Source: Tricholomella constricta (lineage: Eukaryota > Basidiomycota > Agaricomycetes > Agaricales > Lyophyllaceae). From it: DNA of 40,236 bases. The notes beneath the pieces were generated by a model. That model saw nothing but the letters and a program-made list of their open reading frames with translations. It made no database searches and had not been told where the DNA came from. The position numbers and the translations under genes are program-made. Positions within the stretch are counted from its first letter, which is position 1; each line of letters opens with the position of its first letter. The stretch covers positions 1-40,236 of the forward strand of contig JAACJP010000081.1 in the NCBI GenBank assembly GCA_013368375.1. The letters are read 5' to 3'. Shown here piece by piece: positions 28,890-40,236 of this stretch.

Positions 28890-31800
28890 GCCTATGCCTG
28901 CAAGAAAACCAACCGTCCATCAGGATCACAACAAAAGAAGCACACACCTCCTTGACCTGTCGCTCATCGGCTACGTCGATTGCAGTGAAAGAAGTTGTTG
29001 CGTATAGCCAAGGCTCACTCAAATGTGTCGCTAGACTCTCATAAAAACGTGCCACTAGTCGTACATAATTTATTGTACTTGCTGAGAATACTAGCGCTCA
29101 CGCAAACTGCCCGTATTGCACATCAGATTTTACGTTGCCTCGCTGGCATAATAAGTTGTACGTAATTTATTGTACTTGCTCAGAATACGTTAACGCAAAT
29201 TGCCCGTCAGATTTTATGTTGCCTCGCTGGCGTTGGATTTGAATTGTCGGAATTAATTGTGTGCAGTGCGTTTGATTTGACTTGCATCTCGCTCCATCTT
29301 TTCAGAGCAGAACATGTTTCCGAACCTTAACCGAGACACGAGCAGAAACGTTCCCAACCCAAAACTCTAACCGAGGCACCCGAAGCTCTAACTCAAACCT
29401 CTAACCGGTCGCCGGGTACGCCACTCGCTGGGTACGCCATGCGTCACGTACGCCAGTCGCCTCCCACGCACCATGTTCAGTCGCAGGTCATGTTCCTGAA
29501 AGCATCAGCCAGACGGTTCGAAAGGTCTATCAGTGACAACCAAGCATCAACAGTCCCCAACAGCATATGTAGCCGTACGTTTTTTCTCTTGAGCTTCAAA
29601 GGAATGCCAACCGTTGCAATCAGCACACGCATGCACAACAACGTTCACGCAAGCAAACTTACCATCAGGATCACAACTAAACAAGTACACACCACAGAGC
29701 TCGACTTCAATGGCTTTCACCCGTCACTCATCGGTTATTGTGTTGCTAGAACATATGGACTTGTCGCTCATCGGCTACGTCAATTGCAGTGAAAGTCGTT
29801 GTTGCGTATGCCCAAAGATATCCCTACACCCTCCCTCGCTCTCGTTAGAACGTGTCACTCAAACGACATCTCATCAAAACGTGCCACTAGTCGTACATAA
29901 TTTATTGTCCTTGCTGAGAATACTAGCTTTTACACAAAGCAGACTGCCCGTCAGATTCTACATTGCCTCGCTAGCGTTGGATTTGCATCGTCAGGAACAT
30001 CATAAAATTGTCCCGCTAGTGGTACGTAATTTACTGTACTTGCTGAGAATACTAGCGTTCACGCAAATTGCCCGTGTGGCGCATCAGCTTCTATGTTGCC
30101 TCGCTGGCGTTAGATTTGATTTGCGTTGTCAGGAACAATCGTGTGCAGTGTGTTTCATTTGACTTGCATCTCGCTGCAAGCAAACTTCTGTACGTAGCTA
30201 GTCCGATCTATTATACTGCCGCTAGTCGTACGTAGCTAGTTCGATCTATTATACTCGCTCAGAATACTGGCTAGTCTATTGAACAAACAGACCGCACATC
30301 GAATTTTACATTGCCTTGCTGGCATTTGGTTTGATTTGCATTTGTTTGGACATGTATGCACAGCACCCTCAGTGAGGGTGCGCCTATGCCTGCAAGAAAA
30401 CCAACCGTCCATCAGGATCACAACAAAAGAAGCACACACCTCCTTGACCTGTCGCTCATCGGCTACGTCGATTGCAGTGAAAGAAGTTGTTGCGTATAGC
30501 CAAGGCTCACTCAAATGTGTCGCTAGACTCTCATAAAAACGTGCCACTAGTCGTACATAATTTATTGTACTTGCTGAGAATACTAGCGCTCACGCAAACT
30601 GCCCGTATTGTACATCAGATTTTACGTTGCCTCGCTGGCATAATAAGTTGTACGTAATTTATTGTACTTGCTCAGAATACGTTAACGCAAATTGCCCGTC
30701 AGATTTTATGTTGCCTCGCTGGCGTTGGATTTGAATTGTCGGAATTAATTGTGTGCAGTGCGTTTGATTTGACTTGCATCTCGCTCCATCTTTTCAGAGC
30801 AGAACATGTTTCCGAACCTTAACCGAGACACGAGCAGAAACGTTCCCAACCCAAAACTCTAACCGAGGCACCCGAAGCTCTAACTCAAACCTCTAACCGG
30901 TCGCCGGGTACGCCACTCGCTGGGTACGCCATGCGTCACGTACGCCAGTCGCCTCCCACGCACCATGTTCAGTCGCAGGTCATGTTCCTGAAAGCATCAG
31001 CCAGACGGTTCGAAAGGTCTATCAGTGACAACCAAGCATCAACAGTCCCCAACAGCATATGTAGCCGTACGTTTTTTCTCTTGAGCTTCAAAGGAATGCC
31101 AACCGTTGCAATCAGCACACGCATGCACAACAACGTTCACGCAAGCAAACTTACCATCAGGATCACAACTAAACAAGTACACACCACAGAGCTCGACTTC
31201 AATGGCTTTCACCCGTCACTCATCGGTTATTGTGTTGCTAGAACATATGGACTTGTCGCTCATCGGCTACGTCAATTGCAGTGAAAGTCGTTGTTGCGTA
31301 TGCCCAAAGATATCCCTACACCCTCCCTCGCTCTCGTTAGAACGTGTCACTCAAACGACATCTCATCAAAACGTGCCACTAGTCGTACATAATTTATTGT
31401 CCTTGCTGAGAATACTAGCTTTTACACAAAGCAGACTGCCCGTCAGATTCTACATTGCCTCGCTAGCGTTGGATTTGCATCGTCAGGAACATCATAAAAT
31501 TGTCCCGCTAGTGGTACGTAATTTACTGTACTTGCTGAGAATACTAGCGTTCACGCAAATTGCCCGTGTGGCGCATCAGCTTCTATGTTGCCTCGCTGGC
31601 GTTAGATTTGATTTGCGTTGTCAGGAACAATCGTGTGCAGTGTGTTTCATTTGACTTGCATCTCGCTGCAAGCAAACTTCTGTACGTAGCTAGTCCGATC
31701 TATTATACTGCCGCTAGTCGTACGTAGCTAGTTCGATCTATTATACTCGCTCAGAATACTGGCTAGTCTATTGAACAAACAGACCGCACATCGAATTTTA

Positions 31801-33336
31801 CATTGCCTTGCTGGCATTTGGTTTGATTTGCATTTGTTTGGACATGTATGCACAGCACCCTCAGTGAGGGTGCGCCTATGCCTGCAAGAAAACCAACCGT
31901 CCATCAGGATCACAACAAAAGAAGCACACACCTCCTTGACCTGTCGCTCATCGGCTACGTCGATTGCAGTGAAAGAAGTTGTTGCGTATAGCCAAGGCTC
32001 ACTCAAATGTGTCGCTAGACTCTCATAAAAACGTGCCACTAGTCGTACATAATTTATTGTACTTGCTGAGAATACTAGCGCTCACGCAAACTGCCCGTAT
32101 TGCACATCAGATTTTACGTTGCCTCGCTGGCATAATAAGTTGTACGTAATTTATTGTACTTGCTCAGAATACGTTAACGCAAATTGCCCGTCAGATTTTA
32201 TGTTGCCTCGCTGGCGTTGGATTTGAATTGTCGGAATTAATTGTGTGCAGTGCGTTTGATTTGACTTGCATCTCGCTCCATCTTTTCAGAGCAGAACATG
32301 TTTCCGAACCTTAACCGAGACACGAGCAGAAACGTTCCCAACCCAAAACTCTAACCGAGGCACCCGAAGCTCTAACTCAAACCTCTAACCGGTCGCCGGG
32401 TACGCCACTCGCTGGGTACGCCATGCGTCACGTACGCCAGTCGCCTCCCACGCACCATGTTCAGTCGCAGGTCATGTTCCTGAAAGCATCAGCCAGACGG
32501 TTCGAAAGGTCTATCAGTGACAACCAAGCATCAACAGTCCCCAACAGCATATGTAGCCGTACGTTTTTTCTCTTGAGCTTCAAAGGAATGCCAACCGTTG
32601 CAATCAGCACACGCATGCACAACAACGTTCACGCAAGCAAACTTACCATCAGGATCACAACTAAACAAGTACACACCACAGAGCTCGACTTCAATGGCTT
32701 TCACCCGTCACTCATCGGTTATTGTGTTGCTAGAACATATGGACTTGTCGCTCATCGGCTACGTCAATTGCAGTGAAAGTCGTTGTTGCGTATGCCCAAA
32801 GATATCCCTACACCCTCCCTCGCTCTCGTTAGAACGTGTCACTCAAACGACATCTCATCAAAACGTGCCACTAGTCGTACATAATTTATTGTCCTTGCTG
32901 AGAATACTAGCTTTTACACAAAGCAGACTGCCCGTCAGATTCTACATTGCCTCGCTAGCGTTGGATTTGCATCGTCAGGAACATCATAAAATTGTCCCGC
33001 TAGTGGTACGTAATTTACTGTACTTGCTGAGAATACTAGCGTTCACGCAAATTGCCCGTGTGGCGCATCAGCTTCTATGTTGCCTCGCTGGCGTTAGATT
33101 TGATTTGCGTTGTCAGGAACAATCGTGTGCAGTGTGTTTCATTTGACTTGCATCTCGCTGCAAGCAAACTTCTGTACGTAGCTAGTCCGATCTATTATAC
33201 TGCCGCTAGTCGTACGTAGCTAGTTCGATCTATTATACTCGCTCAGAATACTGGCTAGTCTATTGAACAAACAGACCGCACATCGAATTTTACATTGCCT
33301 TGCTGGCATTTGGTTTGATTTGCATTTGTTTGGACA

Positions 33337-33910
33337 TGTATGCACAGCACCCTCAGTGAGGGTGCGCCTATGCCTGCAAGAAAACCAACCGTCCATCAGG
33401 ATCACAACAAAAGAAGCACACACCTCCTTGACCTGTCGCTCATCGGCTACGTCGATTGCAGTGAAAGAAGTTGTTGCGTATAGCCAAGGCTCACTCAAAT
33501 GTGTCGCTAGACTCTCATAAAAACGTGCCACTAGTCGTACATAATTTATTGTACTTGCTGAGAATACTAGCGCTCACGCAAACTGCCCGTATTGCACATC
33601 AGATTTTACGTTGCCTCGCTGGCATATGTATGCACAGCACCCTCAGTGAGGGTGCGCCTATGCCTGCAAGAAAACCAACCGTCCATCAGGATCACAACAA
33701 AAGAAGCACACACCTCCTTGACCTGTCGCTCATCGGCTACGTCGATTGCAGTGAAAGAAGTTGTTGCGTATAGCCAAGGCTCACTCAAATGTGTCGCTAG
33801 ACTCTCATAAAAACGTGCCACTAGTCGTACATAATTTATTGTACTTGCTGAGAATACTAGCGCTCACGCAAACTGCCCGTATTGCACATCAGATTTTACG
33901 TTGCCTCGCT
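33337..33910. repeat. 290-bp internal duplication in satellite unit 4
   Basis: The segment from about 33337 to 33626 is repeated immediately downstream with a 290-bp offset (palindrome at 33347 and 33637). The junction GGCATATGTATGC fuses the unit end (GGCATA) to an internal TGTATGC with only a few bases of shared sequence. The copies look identical, so the event is recent. Confidence 0.9.
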
Positions 33911-36900
33911 GGCATAATAAGTTGTACGTAATTTATTGTACTTGCTCAGAATACGTTAACGCAAATTGCCCGTCAGATTTTATGTTGCCTCGCTGGCGTT
34001 GGATTTGAATTGTCGGAATTAATTGTGTGCAGTGCGTTTGATTTGACTTGCATCTCGCTCCATCTTTTCAGAGCAGAACATGTTTCCGAACCTTAACCGA
34101 GACACGAGCAGAAACGTTCCCAACCCAAAACTCTAACCGAGGCACCCGAAGCTCTAACTCAAACCTCTAACCGGTCGCCGGGTACGCCACTCGCTGGGTA
34201 CGCCATGCGTCACGTACGCCAGTCGCCTCCCACGCACCATGTTCAGTCGCAGGTCATGTTCCTGAAAGCATCAGCCAGACGGTTCGAAAGGTCTATCAGT
34301 GACAACCAAGCATCAACAGTCCCCAACAGCATATGTAGCCGTACGTTTTTTCTCTTGAGCTTCAAAGGAATGCCAACCGTTGCAATCAGCACACGCATGC
34401 ACAACAACGTTCACGCAAGCAAACTTACCATCAGGATCACAACTAAACAAGTACACACCACAGAGCTCGACTTCAATGGCTTTCACCCGTCACTCATCGG
34501 TTATTGTGTTGCTAGAACATATGGACTTGTCGCTCATCGGCTACGTCAATTGCAGTGAAAGTCGTTGTTGCGTATGCCCAAAGATATCCCTACACCCTCC
34601 CTCGCTCTCGTTAGAACGTGTCACTCAAACGACATCTCATCAAAACGTGCCACTAGTCGTACATAATTTATTGTCCTTGCTGAGAATACTAGCTTTTACA
34701 CAAAGCAGACTGCCCGTCAGATTCTACATTGCCTCGCTAGCGTTGGATTTGCATCGTCAGGAACATCATAAAATTGTCCCGCTAGTGGTACGTAATTTAC
34801 TGTACTTGCTGAGAATACTAGCGTTCACGCAAATTGCCCGTGTGGCGCATCAGCTTCTATGTTGCCTCGCTGGCGTTAGATTTGATTTGCGTTGTCAGGA
34901 ACAATCGTGTGCAGTGTGTTTCATTTGACTTGCATCTCGCTGCAAGCAAACTTCTGTACGTAGCTAGTCCGATCTATTATACTGCCGCTAGTCGTACGTA
35001 GCTAGTTCGATCTATTATACTCGCTCAGAATACTGGCTAGTCTATTGAACAAACAGACCGCACATCGAATTTTACATTGCCTTGCTGGCATTTGGTTTGA
35101 TTTGCATTTGTTTGGACATGTATGCACAGCACCCTCAGTGAGGGTGCGCCTATGCCTGCAAGAAAACCAACCGTCCATCAGGATCACAACAAAAGAAGCA
35201 CACACCTCCTTGACCTGTCGCTCATCGGCTACGTCGATTGCAGTGAAAGAAGTTGTTGCGTATAGCCAAGGCTCACTCAAATGTGTCGCTAGACTCTCAT
35301 AAAAACGTGCCACTAGTCGTACATAATTTATTGTACTTGCTGAGAATACTAGCGCTCACGCAAACTGCCCGTATTGCACATCAGATTTTACGTTGCCTCG
35401 CTGGCATAATAAGTTGTACGTAATTTATTGTACTTGCTCAGAATACGTTAACGCAAATTGCCCGTCAGATTTTATGTTGCCTCGCTGGCGTTGGATTTGA
35501 ATTGTCGGAATTAATTGTGTGCAGTGCGTTTGATTTGACTTGCATCTCGCTCCATCTTTTCAGAGCAGAACATGTTTCCGAACCTTAACCGAGACACGAG
35601 CAGAAACGTTCCCAACCCAAAACTCTAACCGAGGCACCCGAAGCTCTAACTCAAACCTCTAACCGGTCGCCGGGTACGCCACTCGCTGGGTACGCCATGC
35701 GTCACGTACGCCAGTCGCCTCCCACGCACCATGTTCAGTCGCAGGTCATGTTCCTGAAAGCATCAGCCAGACGGTTCGAAAGGTCTATCAGTGACAACCA
35801 AGCATCAACAGTCCCCAACAGCATATGTAGCCGTACGTTTTTTCTCTTGAGCTTCAAAGGAATGCCAACCGTTGCAATCAGCACACGCATGCACAACAAC
35901 GTTCACGCAAGCAAACTTACCATCAGGATCACAACTAAACAAGTACACACCACAGAGCTCGACTTCAATGGCTTTCACCCGTCACTCATCGGTTATTGTG
36001 TTGCTAGAACATATGGACTTGTCGCTCATCGGCTACGTCAATTGCAGTGAAAGTCGTTGTTGCGTATGCCCAAAGATATCCCTACACCCTCCCTCGCTCT
36101 CGTTAGAACGTGTCACTCAAACGACATCTCATCAAAACGTGCCACTAGTCGTACATAATTTATTGTCCTTGCTGAGAATACTAGCTTTTACACAAAGCAG
36201 ACTGCCCGTCAGATTCTACATTGCCTCGCTAGCGTTGGATTTGCATCGTCAGGAACATCATAAAATTGTCCCGCTAGTGGTACGTAATTTACTGTACTTG
36301 CTGAGAATACTAGCGTTCACGCAAATTGCCCGTGTGGCGCATCAGCTTCTATGTTGCCTCGCTGGCGTTAGATTTGATTTGCGTTGTCAGGAACAATCGT
36401 GTGCAGTGTGTTTCATTTGACTTGCATCTCGCTGCAAGCAAACTTCTGTACGTAGCTAGTCCGATCTATTATACTGCCGCTAGTCGTACGTAGCTAGTTC
36501 GATCTATTATACTCGCTCAGAATACTGGCTAGTCTATTGAACAAACAGACCGCACATCGAATTTTACATTGCCTTGCTGGCATTTGGTTTGATTTGCATT
36601 TGTTTGGACATGTATGCACAGCACCCTCAGTGAGGGTGCGCCTATGCCTGCAAGAAAACCAACCGTCCATCAGGATCACAACAAAAGAAGCACACACCTC
36701 CTTGACCTGTCGCTCATCGGCTACGTCGATTGCAGTGAAAGAAGTTGTTGCGTATAGCCAAGGCTCACTCAAATGTGTCGCTAGACTCTCATAAAAACGT
36801 GCCACTAGTCGTACATAATTTATTGTACTTGCTGAGAATACTAGCGCTCACGCAAACTGCCCGTATTGCACATCAGATTTTACGTTGCCTCGCTGGCATA

Positions 36901-39900
36901 ATAAGTTGTACGTAATTTATTGTACTTGCTCAGAATACGTTAACGCAAATTGCCCGTCAGATTTTATGTTGCCTCGCTGGCGTTGGATTTGAATTGTCGG
37001 AATTAATTGTGTGCAGTGCGTTTGATTTGACTTGCATCTCGCTCCATCTTTTCAGAGCAGAACATGTTTCCGAACCTTAACCGAGACACGAGCAGAAACG
37101 TTCCCAACCCAAAACTCTAACCGAGGCACCCGAAGCTCTAACTCAAACCTCTAACCGGTCGCCGGGTACGCCACTCGCTGGGTACGCCATGCGTCACGTA
37201 CGCCAGTCGCCTCCCACGCACCATGTTCAGTCGCAGGTCATGTTCCTGAAAGCATCAGCCAGACGGTTCGAAAGGTCTATCAGTGACAACCAAGCATCAA
37301 CAGTCCCCAACAGCATATGTAGCCGTACGTTTTTTCTCTTGAGCTTCAAAGGAATGCCAACCGTTGCAATCAGCACACGCATGCACAACAACGTTCACGC
37401 AAGCAAACTTACCATCAGGATCACAACTAAACAAGTACACACCACAGAGCTCGACTTCAATGGCTTTCACCCGTCACTCATCGGTTATTGTGTTGCTAGA
37501 ACATATGGACTTGTCGCTCATCGGCTACGTCAATTGCAGTGAAAGTCGTTGTTGCGTATGCCCAAAGATATCCCTACACCCTCCCTCGCTCTCGTTAGAA
37601 CGTGTCACTCAAACGACATCTCATCAAAACGTGCCACTAGTCGTACATAATTTATTGTCCTTGCTGAGAATACTAGCTTTTACACAAAGCAGACTGCCCG
37701 TCAGATTCTACATTGCCTCGCTAGCGTTGGATTTGCATCGTCAGGAACATCATAAAATTGTCCCGCTAGTGGTACGTAATTTACTGTACTTGCTGAGAAT
37801 ACTAGCGTTCACGCAAATTGCCCGTGTGGCGCATCAGCTTCTATGTTGCCTCGCTGGCGTTAGATTTGATTTGCGTTGTCAGGAACAATCGTGTGCAGTG
37901 TGTTTCATTTGACTTGCATCTCGCTGCAAGCAAACTTCTGTACGTAGCTAGTCCGATCTATTATACTGCCGCTAGTCGTACGTAGCTAGTTCGATCTATT
38001 ATACTCGCTCAGAATACTGGCTAGTCTATTGAACAAACAGACCGCACATCGAATTTTACATTGCCTTGCTGGCATTTGGTTTGATTTGCATTTGTTTGGA
38101 CATGTATGCACAGCACCCTCAGTGAGGGTGCGCCTATGCCTGCAAGAAAACCAACCGTCCATCAGGATCACAACAAAAGAAGCACACACCTCCTTGACCT
38201 GTCGCTCATCGGCTACGTCGATTGCAGTGAAAGAAGTTGTTGCGTATAGCCAAGGCTCACTCAAATGTGTCGCTAGACTCTCATAAAAACGTGCCACTAG
38301 TCGTACATAATTTATTGTACTTGCTGAGAATACTAGCGCTCACGCAAACTGCCCGTATTGCACATCAGATTTTACGTTGCCTCGCTGGCATAATAAGTTG
38401 TACGTAATTTATTGTACTTGCTCAGAATACGTTAACGCAAATTGCCCGTCAGATTTTATGTTGCCTCGCTGGCGTTGGATTTGAATTGTCGGAATTAATT
38501 GTGTGCAGTGCGTTTGATTTGACTTGCATCTCGCTCCATCTTTTCAGAGCAGAACATGTTTCCGAACCTTAACCGAGACACGAGCAGAAACGTTCCCAAC
38601 CCAAAACTCTAACCGAGGCACCCGAAGCTCTAACTCAAACCTCTAACCGGTCGCCGGGTACGCCACTCGCTGGGTACGCCATGCGTCACGTACGCCAGTC
38701 GCCTCCCACGCACCATGTTCAGTCGCAGGTCATGTTCCTGAAAGCATCAGCCAGACGGTTCGAAAGGTCTATCAGTGACAACCAAGCATCAACAGTCCCC
38801 AACAGCATATGTAGCCGTACGTTTTTTCTCTTGAGCTTCAAAGGAATGCCAACCGTTGCAATCAGCACACGCATGCACAACAACGTTCACGCAAGCAAAC
38901 TTACCATCAGGATCACAACTAAACAAGTACACACCACAGAGCTCGACTTCAATGGCTTTCACCCGTCACTCATCGGTTATTGTGTTGCTAGAACATATGG
39001 ACTTGTCGCTCATCGGCTACGTCAATTGCAGTGAAAGTCGTTGTTGCGTATGCCCAAAGATATCCCTACACCCTCCCTCGCTCTCGTTAGAACGTGTCAC
39101 TCAAACGACATCTCATCAAAACGTGCCACTAGTCGTACATAATTTATTGTCCTTGCTGAGAATACTAGCTTTTACACAAAGCAGACTGCCCGTCAGATTC
39201 TACATTGCCTCGCTAGCGTTGGATTTGCATCGTCAGGAACATCATAAAATTGTCCCGCTAGTGGTACGTAATTTACTGTACTTGCTGAGAATACTAGCGT
39301 TCACGCAAATTGCCCGTGTGGCGCATCAGCTTCTATGTTGCCTCGCTGGCGTTAGATTTGATTTGCGTTGTCAGGAACAATCGTGTGCAGTGTGTTTCAT
39401 TTGACTTGCATCTCGCTGCAAGCAAACTTCTGTACGTAGCTAGTCCGATCTATTATACTGCCGCTAGTCGTACGTAGCTAGTTCGATCTATTATACTCGC
39501 TCAGAATACTGGCTAGTCTATTGAACAAACAGACCGCACATCGAATTTTACATTGCCTTGCTGGCATTTGGTTTGATTTGCATTTGTTTGGACATGTATG
39601 CACAGCACCCTCAGTGAGGGTGCGCCTATGCCTGCAAGAAAACCAACCGTCCATCAGGATCACAACAAAAGAAGCACACACCTCCTTGACCTGTCGCTCA
39701 TCGGCTACGTCGATTGCAGTGAAAGAAGTTGTTGCGTATAGCCAAGGCTCACTCAAATGTGTCGCTAGACTCTCATAAAAACGTGCCACTAGTCGTACAT
39801 AATTTATTGTACTTGCTGAGAATACTAGCGCTCACGCAAACTGCCCGTATTGCACATCAGATTTTACGTTGCCTCGCTGGCATAATAAGTTGTACGTAAT

Positions 39901-40236
39901 TTATTGTACTTGCTCAGAATACGTTAACGCAAATTGCCCGTCAGATTTTATGTTGCCTCGCTGGCGTTGGATTTGAATTGTCGGAATTAATTGTGTGCAG
40001 TGCGTTTGATTTGACTTGCATCTCGCTCCATCTTTTCAGAGCAGAACATGTTTCCGAACCTTAACCGAGACACGAGCAGAAACGTTCCCAACCCAAAACT
40101 CTAACCGAGGCACCCGAAGCTCTAACTCAAACCTCTAACCGGTCGCCGGGTACGCCACTCGCTGGGTACGCCATGCGTCACGTACGCCAGTCGCCTCCCA
40201 CGCACCATGTTCAGTCGCAGGTCATGTTCCTGAAAG

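Larger units (their letters stand above)
27661..29150. repeat. Internal sub-repeats of the satellite unit
   Basis: The 1492-bp unit is itself built from older repeats. The module TAATTTATTGTACTTGCTGAGAATACT...CGCAAATTGCCCGT...TTGCCTCGCTGGCGTT recurs about five times (near 27665, 28405, 28535, 28755 in weaker form, and 29065). A second module (CATCAGGATCACAAC...GTCGCTCATCGGCTACGT...GCAGTGAAAG) occurs twice, near 28170 and 28915. A 30-40-bp block with CGTACGTAGCTAGT..GATCTATTATACT is doubled at about 28698-28762. This is a higher-order satellite structure. Confidence 0.8.
27653..40236. repeat. Right satellite array, 1492-bp unit
   Basis: Tandem direct repeats with a 1492-bp period. Units start (phase GGCATAATAAG) at 27653, 29145, 30637, 32129, 33911, 35403, 36895 and 38387. 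A ninth begins at 39879 and runs off the window. The units look essentially identical; one clear variant is T for C at 30611. Unit 4 carries an extra 290 bp. The left-array unit (1497 bp) is the same family with many substitutions and small indels. Repeated ORFs of 117, 182, 103 and 85 aa recur in every unit only because the DNA does, and none has a recognisable domain. Confidence 0.97.

Noticed and set aside
27653..40236. rDNA or CRISPR interpretation of the tandem array
   Set aside because: No conserved rRNA segments are seen. The unit is far too long and contiguous for CRISPR repeats, and the DNA is eukaryotic in character.

Overview
This looks like a subtelomeric window from a filamentous basidiomycete, probably an Agaricomycete. 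That is an inference from short GT-AG introns, decayed host genes resembling fungal families, and an endonuclease-less Penelope-like retroelement (PLE) of the Coprina kind known from basidiomycete telomeres. Apart from the retroelement I found no intact conventional protein gene; host genes appear only as broken relics.

Layout. (1) 1-4186: end of a tandem array with a 1497-bp unit, whose last copy is diverged and truncated. (2) 4187-4790: a short cluster of a palindrome-bearing fragment, then a G-rich low-complexity tract. (3) 4791-22188: gene-relic territory holding a cytochrome P450 fragment (minus, 5.6-5.9 kb), an unidentified spliced relic (6.2-6.8 kb), two diverged copies of an ASCC1/AKAP7-like 2H phosphoesterase relic (minus, 7.1-7.7 and 20.5-21.0 kb), a frameshifted APC2 (anaphase-promoting complex cullin subunit) pseudogene (plus, 8.9-11.3 kb), an internally duplicated unidentified minus-strand relic (12.1-15.2 kb), and two copies of an approximately 0.6-kb dispersed repeat. 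(4) 22189-27652: a complete-looking PLE with two 875-bp pseudo-LTRs, each carrying a well-formed hammerhead ribozyme, around a long uninterrupted reverse-transcriptase frame. (5) 27653-40236: a second, highly homogeneous array of the same satellite family (1492-bp unit, eight full units plus a partial one, one with an extra 290-bp duplication).

How it fits together. The PLE has the full RT motif series but no visible GIY-YIG endonuclease. CCCTAA-like stretches lie at the pseudo-LTR boundaries, including exactly where the element meets the right array. The orientation is that expected if the RT extended a G-rich chromosome end. A candidate 55-nt intron in the ORF switches the reading frame into a lysine-rich tail and a stop. 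Spliced RNA would then encode a gag-like basic ORF1 protein, and unspliced RNA an ORF1-RT fusion. A 17-21-bp palindrome (core CCCTCA-S-TGAGGG) occurs in the satellite units and at several unrelated places in the relic region.
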